From G965267185 sp965267185 (GTDB taxonomy: Bacteria > Pseudomonadota > Alphaproteobacteria > UBA6615), in the NCBI GenBank assembly GCA_965267185.1, contig OZ253937.1, positions 3,410,001 through 3,474,000 on the forward strand: a stretch of DNA of 64,000 nt. Direction: 5' to 3'. Positions 26,529 through 34,671 of the stretch are shown in pieces; the first letter of the stretch is position 1; the number at the start of each line of letters is the position of its first letter. A program made the translations under genes and the position numbers. The notes beneath the pieces were generated by a model. The model saw only the letters and a list, made by a program, of their open reading frames with translations, ran no database searches and was not told the DNA's origin.

Positions 26529-27392
26529 ATGTCTGAATCCGCTGCATACTATCGTAGTATTTTGTTCGTCCCAGCAACCCGCCCCGAGCGCGTGCCCAAA
26601 GCGGCCGCCACGGGCGCGGACGCCGTTTGCGTCGATCTGGAAGACGCCGTTGCGCCGTCTGATAAGCCGGCCGCGCGTGCCGCCGTCTGGGAGCAGCTTG
26701 AGGTTCTACGCTCGCTGGGCGTTCCAAGTATTCTCAGAATCAATGCTCTGACGAGCCGTGAGGGCTTGCACGACATGGTCGCGCTGATCGAAAGCCCGGC
26801 GGCGCCAAACGGGTTGTTTCTGCCCAAATGCGACAGCGCTGAAGAAGTTCGCTGGGTCGACAGCCTGTTGGGTGATCTTCATCCGGATATGGAAGTTTTG
26901 CCGATCGTCGAATCCGTGAAGGGGTTGGACAACGTCGCGGCGATTGCCGGTGCGAGCCCGCGGGTCTCCGCAATCGGCTTCGGCTCGGCCGACTATTCGG
27001 CGGAGATCGGGTCGGATATGGGGTGGGATGCACTCGCCTATGCGCGGGGCCGTATTGCAGCGGGGACCGGCCGGCATGGCGTTGCGGCGATCGATGGTGT
27101 GTGGCTCGACTACAACGACGATGATGGCTTGCGCGGCGAAACGGCGCGCGTTGCCGCGATGGGGTTCAGCGGCAAAATAGCGATTCATCCGCGGCAGGTT
27201 CCGGTCATCAACGAGGTCCTCACCCCCAGTGAGGAGTCCGTGGCGCGGGCGCAACGCATTGTTACCGCCGCAGCCGAGGCGGGTGGCGGCGTGACCACCC
27301 TCGATGGGCAAATGATCGATGAACCGGTGGTTCAAGGGGCGCGGCGGATCGTTGCCATCGCGGCTCATGTGGCTAGGGCGACAGCAACATAA
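26529..27392 (+). CDS. HpcH/HpaI-CitE family CoA-ester lyase (citramalyl/beta-methylmalyl-CoA lyase candidate)
   Basis: Cleaves a beta-hydroxyacyl-CoA into acetyl-CoA or propionyl-CoA and a keto acid. ATG 26529 gives 287 residues starting MSESAAYYRSILFVPATRP, the usual family start. Landmarks are VDLEDA (35-40), RINAL (70-74), FLPK (97-100), VESVKG with Glu128, GFGSADY with Asp155 (magnesium ligands) and IHPRQV near 220. Together with the MaoC hydratase, dehydrogenase and CoA-transferase it matches itaconate-type pathways, where this enzyme makes acetyl-CoA and pyruvate from citramalyl-CoA. The exact substrate is inferred. Confidence 0.88.
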   Translation: MSESAAYYRSILFVPATRPERVPKAAATGADAVCVDLEDAVAPSDKPAARAAVWEQLEVLRSLGVPSILRINALTSREGLHDMVALIESPAAPNGLFLPKCDSAEEVRWVDSLLGDLHPDMEVLPIVESVKGLDNVAAIAGASPRVSAIGFGSADYSAEIGSDMGWDALAYARGRIAAGTGRHGVAAIDGVWLDYNDDDGLRGETARVAAMGFSGKIAIHPRQVPVINEVLTPSEESVARAQRIVTAAAEAGGGVTTLDGQMIDEPVVQGARRIVAIAAHVARATAT

Positions 27393-27419
27393 CAAGCATT
27401 GAACAGGGAGAGTTTGACG

Positions 27420-27938
27420 ATGACATACGGTCATAAAGAGGTCGGTCCGAACCGTTACCGCGAAGATATCGGCCGTTACTATGAGGACTTTAATGTCGGC
27501 GATGTCTACGAGCACCGGCCGGGGCGCACGATAACCGAGGTCGACAATACGTGGTTCACCTTGCTGACGATGAACACCCACCCGCTCCATTTCGATGCGG
27601 AATACGCTGCTAAAAGTGAATTCGGCCGACCGCTGGTCAACAGCACGTTCACGCTTGCGGTGATTGGTGGCATGAGTGTGAGCGACACCAGCCAGAAAAC
27701 CATCGCCAATCTGGGCTGGAAGGAAATCAAGCTCACTGCCCCAGTGTTTGCCGGCGACACCATTTACGGCGAGAGCGAAGTGTTGGAGATGCGTGAATCG
27801 AAATCGCGGCCCAACGCCGGGATCGTCACGGTCGAAACGCGGGGCGTTAAATCGGACGGTACTCAGTTCTTGTCGATGGTGCGTTCGTTCCTCATTCCCA
27901 AGCGCGGCCACGCGGTCGACGACGCGGCGAACTACTAA
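27420..27938 (+). CDS. MaoC-type enoyl-CoA hydratase
   Basis: A 172-residue single hot-dog domain protein. The hydratase segment TMNTHPLHFDAEYA carries the usual catalytic pair region (Asn52-His57, with Asp59), and VYEHRPGRTITEVDN is typical of this subfamily. ATG 27420 has AGGGAG ten bases upstream. A small MaoC protein next to a CitE-like lyase also occurs as Rv2499c beside Rv2498c of Mycobacterium tuberculosis. Hydration of itaconyl-CoA or mesaconyl-CoA is therefore the favoured role. Confidence 0.88.
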   Translation: MTYGHKEVGPNRYREDIGRYYEDFNVGDVYEHRPGRTITEVDNTWFTLLTMNTHPLHFDAEYAAKSEFGRPLVNSTFTLAVIGGMSVSDTSQKTIANLGWKEIKLTAPVFAGDTIYGESEVLEMRESKSRPNAGIVTVETRGVKSDGTQFLSMVRSFLIPKRGHAVDDAANY

Positions 27939-27952
27939 ACGGACTGCGTGCG

Positions 27953-29113
27953 ATGGACATCTACGCCCTGCCGGAACAAGACCGATTGATCCTCGATTCG
28001 CTCGAGCGGTTTCTCGAACGCGATGTAAAACCGAGGGTGCGCGACTTCGAAGACCCGGACATCTATCCGCAGGACATGGTCGACACGATGGCCGAGCTGG
28101 GTCTGTTCGGCCTCACCATACCCAGCGAATATGGCGGCCTGGGCTTGTCGTGCCTCACCTATGCCCGCATCACCGAGACGGTGAGCCGGACCTGGATGTC
28201 GTTGAGCGGCGTCTTCAGCTCGCATTTGATCATGGCGGAGGCTGTGCGCCGTTTCGGCACAGATGCGCAGCGTGAGAAGTGGCTGCCCAAATTCGCGAGT
28301 GGCGAGTTGCGCGGCGGTATTTCGCTGACCGAGCCTGATGCCGGCACCGATCTGCAGGCGATTACTACGCGCGCGGTGCGCGACGGCGATACCTATGTCG
28401 TCAACGGCGCCAAAATGTGGGCGACCAACAGCCATCATGGCGGCATTCTTGCGGTGCTGGTGAAGACCGATCCTGAAGCGGAGCCACGCCATGCCGGCAT
28501 CAGCCTATTGCTGATCGAGCAGGGCACGCCCGGTTTTCCCCAACCCAAGAAACTGCGCAAGCTCGGCTATCGCGGAGTCGATACCGGCGAGCCAATCTTC
28601 GAAAATTGCGTCGTGCCGGCGGAAAATCTGATCGGCGAAGTGGAAGGCCAGGGCTTCAAGCAGATCATGGCGGGCCTGGAGCTCGGCCGGATCAATGTGG
28701 CGGCGCGCGGCGTTGGCGTCGCGCAGGCGGCGCTTGACGAGGCGGTGCGCTACTCCCAGGAGCGGCAGACATTCGGCAAACCGATCTGCCAGCATCAGGC
28801 GATCCAGCTCAAGCTGGCCGACATGGCAACCCGCGTCGAGGCGGGACGTCTGCTGACCTACCGGGCGGCGATGGCCTACGACACCGGCGAACGCAGCGAT
28901 ATGGAAGCCGGTATGGCCAAGCTATTTGCTACCGAGGCGGCAGTGGAGAACTCGATGGAGTCGATGCGTATTCACGGCGGCTACGGCTATTCCAAGGAAT
29001 TCGACGTCGAGCGGCTGTACCGCGACGCGCCGCTGCTGGCCATCGGCGAGGGTACCAACGAACTGCAGCGGATTGTCATCGCCCGCCAGCTTATCGCGCG
29101 TAATCCCGCCTAG
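27953..29113 (+). CDS. acyl-CoA dehydrogenase
   Basis: An FAD enzyme of 386 residues that introduces an alpha-beta double bond in an acyl-CoA. The flavin and substrate segments GGISLTEPDAGTDLQ, FGKPICQHQAIQLKLADM and the C-terminal IGEGTNELQRIVIARQL are all present. The last includes the position of the catalytic glutamate in short-chain members. In this operon a methylsuccinyl-CoA-like substrate would feed the MaoC hydratase. It starts 15 bases after the hydratase gene. Confidence 0.92.
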   Translation: MDIYALPEQDRLILDSLERFLERDVKPRVRDFEDPDIYPQDMVDTMAELGLFGLTIPSEYGGLGLSCLTYARITETVSRTWMSLSGVFSSHLIMAEAVRRFGTDAQREKWLPKFASGELRGGISLTEPDAGTDLQAITTRAVRDGDTYVVNGAKMWATNSHHGGILAVLVKTDPEAEPRHAGISLLLIEQGTPGFPQPKKLRKLGYRGVDTGEPIFENCVVPAENLIGEVEGQGFKQIMAGLELGRINVAARGVGVAQAALDEAVRYSQERQTFGKPICQHQAIQLKLADMATRVEAGRLLTYRAAMAYDTGERSDMEAGMAKLFATEAAVENSMESMRIHGGYGYSKEFDVERLYRDAPLLAIGEGTNELQRIVIARQLIARNPA

Positions 29114-29129
29114 GTGTGGAGCCAATCGC

Positions 29130-30329
29130 ATGTTACCACTCACCGGACTGAGAGTAATCGCTGTCGAGCAATACGGGGCGGGGCCGTTCGGCACCCAGCA
29201 CCTGGCCGATTTCGGCGCCGAGGTCATCAAGGTCGAAGACCCCGCGCTCGGCGGCGATGTCTCGCGCTCGGTCGGGCCCTACTTCATCGAAGGCGATGAC
29301 AGCACGGCGGCGAGCCTGTTGTTTCAGGGGCTCAACCGCAACAAGCGCAGCATCGCGCTCGACCTTGCCAGCGAGGGCGGGCGTCAAGTGTTCCACGATT
29401 TGGTGCGCACCGCCGACGCCGTTGCCGGCAACAACCGGGGTGACGTTCAAGAGAAGCTCGGCCTGACCTATGCGACGCTCGGTAAGATCAAGCCGGAAAT
29501 CGTGTGTGCGCATCTAACCGGGTATGGCCGCGACGGCGAGCGCGCCAGTTGGCCCGGCTACGACTATTTGATGCAGGCAGAGACCGGCTATTTTTCGGTC
29601 ACCGGCGAGCCAGGCGGTCCGCCAGCCCGGATGGGCTTATCGATTGTCGATTTCATGGCGGGCTCCAACATGGCGTTCGCGATCGTCGCCGGCGTTTTGA
29701 ATGCGCGCGAGACCGGGCAAGGACGCGATATCGACGTCACGCTGTTCGACACCGCACTGTACAATTTGAACTATCTCGCGACTTGGTATCTTGGCACCGG
29801 CCACAATCAAGGCCGCGAAAAGCGTTCTGCACATCCGTCACTCACCCCGTGTCAGCTTTATGCGACCCAGGATGGGTGGATCTATCTGATGTGCAACAAA
29901 GAGAAGTTCTGGACCGTGCTGTGCGGCAAGATCGACCGCCCGGAATGGGCCGAGGATAGCCGGTTCACCCGTTTCCCTGACCGGTTGAAACATCGCGATC
30001 TGCTGACCGAGATGCTCGACGAGGCGCTGTCGGAAAAGACCACCGATGAATGGATGACGCTGTTCGCCGGCGCGGTGCCGGCAGCGCCCCTGAACGACGT
30101 GGCCCAAGCGTTGGAAAATCCGTTTGTGACCGAGCGGGGACGGCTTCGTGAGCTGTCAAAGCCCGGCGGTCAGGCGTTTCGTGTACTGGCACCACCGATC
30201 CAGCTTCCCGGTGAAACGTATGATTTGAAACCGGCACCGGTGCTGGGCGGCGATACCGAAGCCCTGCTGGAAGAGCTCGGCTATGACGCCGATACACGGG
30301 CGCGGTTGCGGGAGAGCGGTGTCGGATGA
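29130..30329 (+). CDS. class III CoA-transferase (CaiB/BaiF family)
   Basis: Transfers CoA between carboxylic acids through a covalent aspartyl intermediate. ATG 29130 gives 399 residues starting MLPLTGLRVIAVEQYGAG; the longer open frame upstream is only overlap with the dehydrogenase gene. The family segments VIKVEDPALGGD, LNRNKRSIALDL and MGLSIVDFMAG are clear, and Asp174 in the last corresponds to the catalytic residue. It would activate the imported dicarboxylate, likely with succinyl-CoA as donor; that donor is inferred. Confidence 0.92.
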   Translation: MLPLTGLRVIAVEQYGAGPFGTQHLADFGAEVIKVEDPALGGDVSRSVGPYFIEGDDSTAASLLFQGLNRNKRSIALDLASEGGRQVFHDLVRTADAVAGNNRGDVQEKLGLTYATLGKIKPEIVCAHLTGYGRDGERASWPGYDYLMQAETGYFSVTGEPGGPPARMGLSIVDFMAGSNMAFAIVAGVLNARETGQGRDIDVTLFDTALYNLNYLATWYLGTGHNQGREKRSAHPSLTPCQLYATQDGWIYLMCNKEKFWTVLCGKIDRPEWAEDSRFTRFPDRLKHRDLLTEMLDEALSEKTTDEWMTLFAGAVPAAPLNDVAQALENPFVTERGRLRELSKPGGQAFRVLAPPIQLPGETYDLKPAPVLGGDTEALLEELGYDADTRARLRESGVG

Positions 30330-31084
30330 GCGATGCCGCGCTGATCGGCAAGACCCAGCCGCGCTATATCCTGATGGCGCAACGGCTGGTCGAGGAAATC
30401 ACGTCGGGGCATCATCCGGTCGGCAGCTTGCTGCCGACAGAGGCCACGTTGTGTACCCAATATGGGGTGAGCCGGCACACGGTGCGCGAGGCGATTAGAG
30501 AGGTCCAAGCGCTGGGGCTGGTTGCCCGCCGGCAAGGCGTTGGCACCCGCGTCGTGTCGCAGACGCCGTCGCGCGGGCACAGCCATATGCTGACGTCGGT
30601 CGAGGACCTGCTGCAATTCGCCACCGGGACGCGCTTGGTTGACGTTACTTCGGAAGAAGTCGTGGCCGATACCCAGTTGGCGGCGGCGGGACAGTTCCAG
30701 CCAGGACAAAAACTCCTTCGCTTCGAAGCGCTACGCGTCCCCAGCGACAACCCCGATGCACCGCCGCTTGCCTGGACCGAGCTTTATGTCATCGACGCCT
30801 ATGCGGGTATCCGCGATGATGTCGGTACGCGCGAGGGGGCGGTGGGCTGGCATATCGAGCAGCGCTATGGCGTGCGCATCATGGAAATTCAGCAGGAAAT
30901 AAACGCAACGACAATCGGCGAGGCGCTTGCGCCCCGGATTCAAGCGCCAGCGAACAGTCCGGCGCTGCGGGTCGAGCGCTGGTATATCGGCGATGACGGC
31001 AAGGTGTTCGAATACACGGTCAGCATTAACCCTGAGAACCGCTACTCGTTTTCCATGCGCCTCACACGTGACATGGCGGGCTAG
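30326..31084 (+). CDS. GntR-family transcriptional regulator with UTRA domain (HutC subfamily)
   Basis: A 252-residue regulator with an N-terminal winged helix (about 14-80, including LLPTEATLCTQYGVSRHTVREAI) and a C-terminal UTRA ligand domain (about 98-245). Its ATG overlaps the CoA-transferase stop by four bases, so it belongs to the same operon. HutC-subfamily repressors sense a small-molecule ligand. A pathway intermediate or the transported acid is the natural candidate, and the dyads at 26473-26494 the natural operator. Confidence 0.9.
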   Translation: MSDAALIGKTQPRYILMAQRLVEEITSGHHPVGSLLPTEATLCTQYGVSRHTVREAIREVQALGLVARRQGVGTRVVSQTPSRGHSHMLTSVEDLLQFATGTRLVDVTSEEVVADTQLAAAGQFQPGQKLLRFEALRVPSDNPDAPPLAWTELYVIDAYAGIRDDVGTREGAVGWHIEQRYGVRIMEIQQEINATTIGEALAPRIQAPANSPALRVERWYIGDDGKVFEYTVSINPENRYSFSMRLTRDMAG

Positions 31085-31105
31085 CCAGCCGAAGACTTTA
31101 CGGCG

Positions 31106-31744
31106 TTACTCCGGCACCGGCAGGGGCTGGTCGTTTTCCGGAATGTTCCAGGCACGCTTGGTTGCCGGGCGCTCCAGGATGGTCATGTACCAACGCCGTA
31201 CATTGGGGAAATCGTTCAGGTCGATCTCCTGCCAGTTATGGCGCGCCGTCCATGGCCACACGGCCATGTCGGCAATTGAATAATCGTCGACGATGAATTC
31301 GCGGCCTTCGAGCCGCCGGTCGAGCACGCCGTAGAGCCGCCGCGCTTCTTTCTCGTAGCGCTCCTGCGCGTACTGCGACTTGCCGGGGTTGTACTTAGTA
31401 AAGTGATGGACCTGGCCGAACATCGGGCCGACACCGCCCATCTGCCACATCAGCCATTCGACCGTGCGCCAGTACTTGTCGCGGTCGGCGGTTTCGAGGA
31501 ACTGGCCGGTCTTTTCCGCCAGGTACATCATGATCGCGCCCGTTTCCATCAATGGGAAATCGTTGTTGTCGTGATCGACGATCGCCGGGATCCGGTTGTT
31601 CGGCGCAATCTTTAGGAAATCGGGCGCGAACTGCTCGTCTTTGCCGATATTGATCGGGATGGTCTTGTACTCAATCCCGGTCTCTTCGAGCAAAAGCGCG
31701 ACCTTCCGGCCGTTCGGCGTGTACCAGGTGTAGAAGTCGATCAT
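31106..31744 (-). CDS. glutathione S-transferase family protein (YfcG/Ure2p-like)
   Basis: This 212-residue protein has the N-terminal thioredoxin-like domain with TPNGRKV, the hallmark of the nu-class or Ure2p-like GSTs. These often act as glutathione-dependent disulfide reductases. NNRIPAIVD (cis-proline) and METGAIMMYLA (gamma-glutamyl contact) follow, then the helical domain with DYSIADMAVWPW. ATG 31744 is preferred over GTG 31753 because GAGGAGA is correctly spaced for it. It converges on the GntR regulator gene and is probably unrelated to that operon. Confidence 0.9.
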   Translation of the reverse strand: MIDFYTWYTPNGRKVALLLEETGIEYKTIPINIGKDEQFAPDFLKIAPNNRIPAIVDHDNNDFPLMETGAIMMYLAEKTGQFLETADRDKYWRTVEWLMWQMGGVGPMFGQVHHFTKYNPGKSQYAQERYEKEARRLYGVLDRRLEGREFIVDDYSIADMAVWPWTARHNWQEIDLNDFPNVRRWYMTILERPATKRAWNIPENDQPLPVPE

Positions 31745-31881
31745 CGACTGCACTCTCCTCAGATTGGGGTATCTCGCGCTGCCATGGCGGCGCGCTGGCG
31801 AATTTGGCGCACCCTATTTGGCGCCCGGCGAGCGGTCAATCGAATGAGCAGGCAAAAGTTCTGTGCGGGCGCGTTAGCGGG

Positions 31882-32292
31882 CTAGCGGCGCTTCCAGATG
31901 ATGATATGGGAGGCCGTGCCGCCCGGCGCCGTTCCGGAAAATGTCATGCTCGCGCCCTCATGGTCGACCGTGCGGGCGATTGAAACCCCTTGTATATTGG
32001 GGTCGAGGGCGTGTTCTACCGTATGCACCACTTTGTCTTCGTCGATATCCCAGGTGCCGGCGTAATTCATATAGCTACCGAAGGCGTCGACGCGGTCTTC
32101 GTCAGTTGGCCGGTCGGCGGGCAGAAACCGGTCTTTGGCGCGCACGATTGCCGACATATAGCCATCCTCGGTGTAAATGATGGCGCCCTGAGCATCGCGG
32201 CCCATCGGATGGCTGCGCGCACCGTCTTCATCCTCGACGTACCATTCGTCGAGTACCCAGGCGCCGAGTAGATCGTCCTTGCTAAGGGCCAT
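31882..32292 (-). CDS. lipocalin-like domain protein
   Basis: A 136-residue soluble protein with a beta-rich pattern (LLGAWVLDEWYVEDEDG, GAIIYTEDGYMSAIV, YAGTWDIDEDKVVHTVE) typical of the small lipocalin-like family (PF13924). Members bind small hydrophobic ligands or occur in polyketide gene clusters, but most are uncharacterised. ATG 32292 is chosen; a TTG directly upstream is unlikely. There are 137 bases to the GST gene, and no operon partner is evident. Confidence 0.75.
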   Translation of the reverse strand: MALSKDDLLGAWVLDEWYVEDEDGARSHPMGRDAQGAIIYTEDGYMSAIVRAKDRFLPADRPTDEDRVDAFGSYMNYAGTWDIDEDKVVHTVEHALDPNIQGVSIARTVDHEGASMTFSGTAPGGTASHIIIWKRR

Positions 32293-32365
32293 CAATATAC
32301 TCCAGGACTATTGTATGCTGCGCGGCACGATACGCGGATGCGCTTTGATGCGCTAGACTATAGGG

Positions 32366-33124
32366 ATGACGACGGGCGCCGATCAAAATAAACAGGATTC
32401 CGAGACCGCCCGGCCGGGGTTTGTACGTCAATTGTCGCGATGGTGGCCGGTTGCGATATTGGCGCTCGGGATCATCGCTTTTTTCGGTAGCGGCGCCGAT
32501 CATTATCTCATGCTGCAGACGTTGCATGATAACCGGATGGATCTGGTTGCCTTCGTCCATGACTATGGCGTGCTGGCGGTTGTTGTTTTCCTAGGTATCT
32601 ATACCGCTGCGACTGCGCTCGCGATTCCCGGCTCTCTGGTGCTGACGATTGCCGGGGGCTTTCTGTTCGGCACGTGGTGGGGCACAGTCTGGGTCGTGAT
32701 CGGGGCGACGGCGGGCGCATCGTTGTTGTTCCTCGCCGCTCGCACCGCCTTGGGCCAGACGTTACGCGCGCGGGCGGGACCGATGCTGGCAAAAATCGAG
32801 GCAGGCTTCGGGGCCAATGCGTTCAGTTATCTGTTGTCCCTGCGCCTCTTGCCGATTTTTCCTTTCTTTGTCGTCAACATTGTGCCCGCGTTCGTCGGCG
32901 TCCCGTTGCGTACGTTTGTGCTGGCCACCATTCTCGGGATCATCCCAGGGTCTTTCGTGTTCGCCTCCGTCGGCGCCGGTCTTGGCAGCGTGTTCGAGAT
33001 GATGATGGAGCCGACGTTGGCCAGTGCCATCACGCCGGAAATGATTATCGCGCTCGTCTCGCTCGCCGCGCTGGCGCTCCTTCCCATCATATGGAAAAAG
33101 CTTAAAGCCAGCCGCGGCCTATAG
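32366..33124 (+). CDS. TVP38/TMEM64 (VTT domain) membrane protein
   Basis: This 252-residue inner-membrane protein of the DedA/VTT superfamily has an N-terminal helix and the conserved core LTIAGGFLFGTWWGTVWVVIGATAGA, seen here as ALAIPGSLVLTIAGGFLFG followed by GATAGASLLFLAAR. A second re-entrant region reads RLLPIFPFFVVNIVPAF. Family members are linked to lipid scrambling or polyprenyl-phosphate recycling, but the role here cannot be read from the sequence. The next gene starts 34 bases downstream. Confidence 0.88.
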   Translation: MTTGADQNKQDSETARPGFVRQLSRWWPVAILALGIIAFFGSGADHYLMLQTLHDNRMDLVAFVHDYGVLAVVVFLGIYTAATALAIPGSLVLTIAGGFLFGTWWGTVWVVIGATAGASLLFLAARTALGQTLRARAGPMLAKIEAGFGANAFSYLLSLRLLPIFPFFVVNIVPAFVGVPLRTFVLATILGIIPGSFVFASVGAGLGSVFEMMMEPTLASAITPEMIIALVSLAALALLPIIWKKLKASRGL

Positions 33125-33158
33125 CGGCGCTCCAGATCTCTAGTTGCGAGGAACTCCC

Positions 33159-34535
33159 GTGCCCCACAATCTCATCGCCCGTGCCCGCCGTGATACGGTT
33201 CCGGTCTCCGTCGTTACGACCGCTAACGTCGCGGCGTGGTTGCGCAAGCTGCCGAAGGCGCAGCGCGACTGGCTCACGCAAAGCGGTTTCTCGGGCAAGA
33301 AAGATTCTCGTGCTCTGTTGCCGGATGCGCAAGGCGGCGTGGAGCGGGCGGTCTTCGTTACTTCCAAAGACTCCGACCTGTGGTCGTGGAGCGGGCTTGC
33401 GGCGGCTCTGCCGAAAGGCAGCTATCGCTTGGAGGGCCGCCTGTCCAAAGAGGCCGCCAACGACGCGGCGCTCGGGTGGGGATTGGCGGCGTACGAATTT
33501 ACCAAGTACCGCAAGGCCAAACTGGACCGGCCTGATTTGGTGTGGCCGACCAACGCCGACCGCGCGAGCATCGGGCGTACCCTCGACGCCACGGCGCTAG
33601 TGCGCGACCTGATTAATACGCCGGCTGAAGATATGGGGCCCTCGGAGCTGGCGAGCGCCGCCCGCGCGCTGGGCCGGCGCTTCGGGGCGCGCAGCCGGGT
33701 GACCACCGGCGATGCACTGCTTAAGGCGAATTACCCGATGATCCACATGGTGGGCCGCGCGTCGGACGATGCGCCGCGCCTGATCGATATGCGCTGGGGT
33801 ACACGCGGGCCGCGGGTCACGCTGGTCGGCAAAGGCGTTTGTTTCGACACCGGCGGCCTCGATCTCAAACCCGCGGCGGGCATGTTGCGTATGAAGAAGG
33901 ACATGGGCGGGGCGGCTCATGTGCTCGGTCTGGCGTCGATGATCATGGCGGCCAAGCTGCCGGTGCGATTGCGGGTGTTGATCGGCGCGGTGGAGAACGC
34001 GGTGGCAGGTAACGCCTACCGGCCCTGGGACGTGCTCAATACGCGCAAGGGGATCACGGTGGAAAACGCCAACACCGATGCCGAGGGCCGGCTGGTGATC
34101 GGCGATTGTCTAACCGAAGCGTCGAGCGAGAAGCCTGATCTGTTGCTGGATTATGCGACCCTAACGGGCGCGTCGCGCGTTGCCGTCGGCATCGAACTGG
34201 CGGCGCTCTACTGCAACGACGATAGCCTCGCGAAGGACTTCGAGAAACATGCCGCGGCGACCGCCGATCCCGTATGGCGGCTCCCCTTGTACAAGCCCTA
34301 CCGCCGAATGCTCGACAGCAAGGTGGCGGACATCTCCAGCGCCAGCGAGGGTGGATTTGCCGGTGGCATCACGGCGGCCTTGTTCCTGCAGGAGTTCGTC
34401 GACGACGAGATTCCGTGGGCCCATTTCGATATCATGGCCTGGAACACCGCAACGCGGCCGGGGCGGCCCGAGGGTGGCGAGGCGCAAGCCATGCGCGCCG
34501 CCTTTGCGCTGATTTCCGACCGTTTTGGGCGTTAA
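33159..34535 (+). CDS. M17 leucyl aminopeptidase family protein
   Basis: A dimetal cytosolic aminopeptidase of 458 residues. The N-terminal half is the M17 regulatory-like domain. The C-terminal half has the metal and catalytic segments GKGVCFDTGGLDLKPA, MKKDMGGAAHV and the family signature NTDAEGRLVIGD. GTG 33159 has GAGGAA eight bases upstream, so it is preferred to a TTG at 33144. The 34-base gap to the VTT gene suggests co-transcription without an obvious functional link. Confidence 0.92.
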   Translation: MPHNLIARARRDTVPVSVVTTANVAAWLRKLPKAQRDWLTQSGFSGKKDSRALLPDAQGGVERAVFVTSKDSDLWSWSGLAAALPKGSYRLEGRLSKEAANDAALGWGLAAYEFTKYRKAKLDRPDLVWPTNADRASIGRTLDATALVRDLINTPAEDMGPSELASAARALGRRFGARSRVTTGDALLKANYPMIHMVGRASDDAPRLIDMRWGTRGPRVTLVGKGVCFDTGGLDLKPAAGMLRMKKDMGGAAHVLGLASMIMAAKLPVRLRVLIGAVENAVAGNAYRPWDVLNTRKGITVENANTDAEGRLVIGDCLTEASSEKPDLLLDYATLTGASRVAVGIELAALYCNDDSLAKDFEKHAAATADPVWRLPLYKPYRRMLDSKVADISSASEGGFAGGITAALFLQEFVDDEIPWAHFDIMAWNTATRPGRPEGGEAQAMRAAFALISDRFGR

Positions 34536-34671
34536 CAGCGGCGGTCGGATAGATATAACTATAAACTATGGATATTATTAATAATCATAATTGGTAATTA
34601 GGTAAGAGACCCGCTAGCAATGGGTCAATCTCTACAACAACCCCACACCGCAGCGACAGGGAGCGCTCCTA
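34536..34671 (+). promoter_or_regulatory. AT-rich promoter region of the LLM oxidoreductase gene
   Basis: This 136-base gap has an AT-rich core around 34550-34605 (for example TATAAACTATG) and an imperfect inverted repeat, AGAGACCC against GGGTCAATCTCT, near 34606-34639. It must contain the promoter of the downstream gene, which begins with a good ribosome site (GGGAG). Exact elements are not resolved. Confidence 0.4.

Noticed and set aside
26706..27911. 401-codon open frame on the minus strand
   Set aside because: It lies antisense to the lyase and MaoC genes, has no domain resemblance, and is explained by GC-rich codon bias.
28926..29129. Longer N-terminus for the CoA-transferase
   Set aside because: The 68 extra codons only read the end of the acyl-CoA dehydrogenase in another frame; the family start and ATG 29130 agree.
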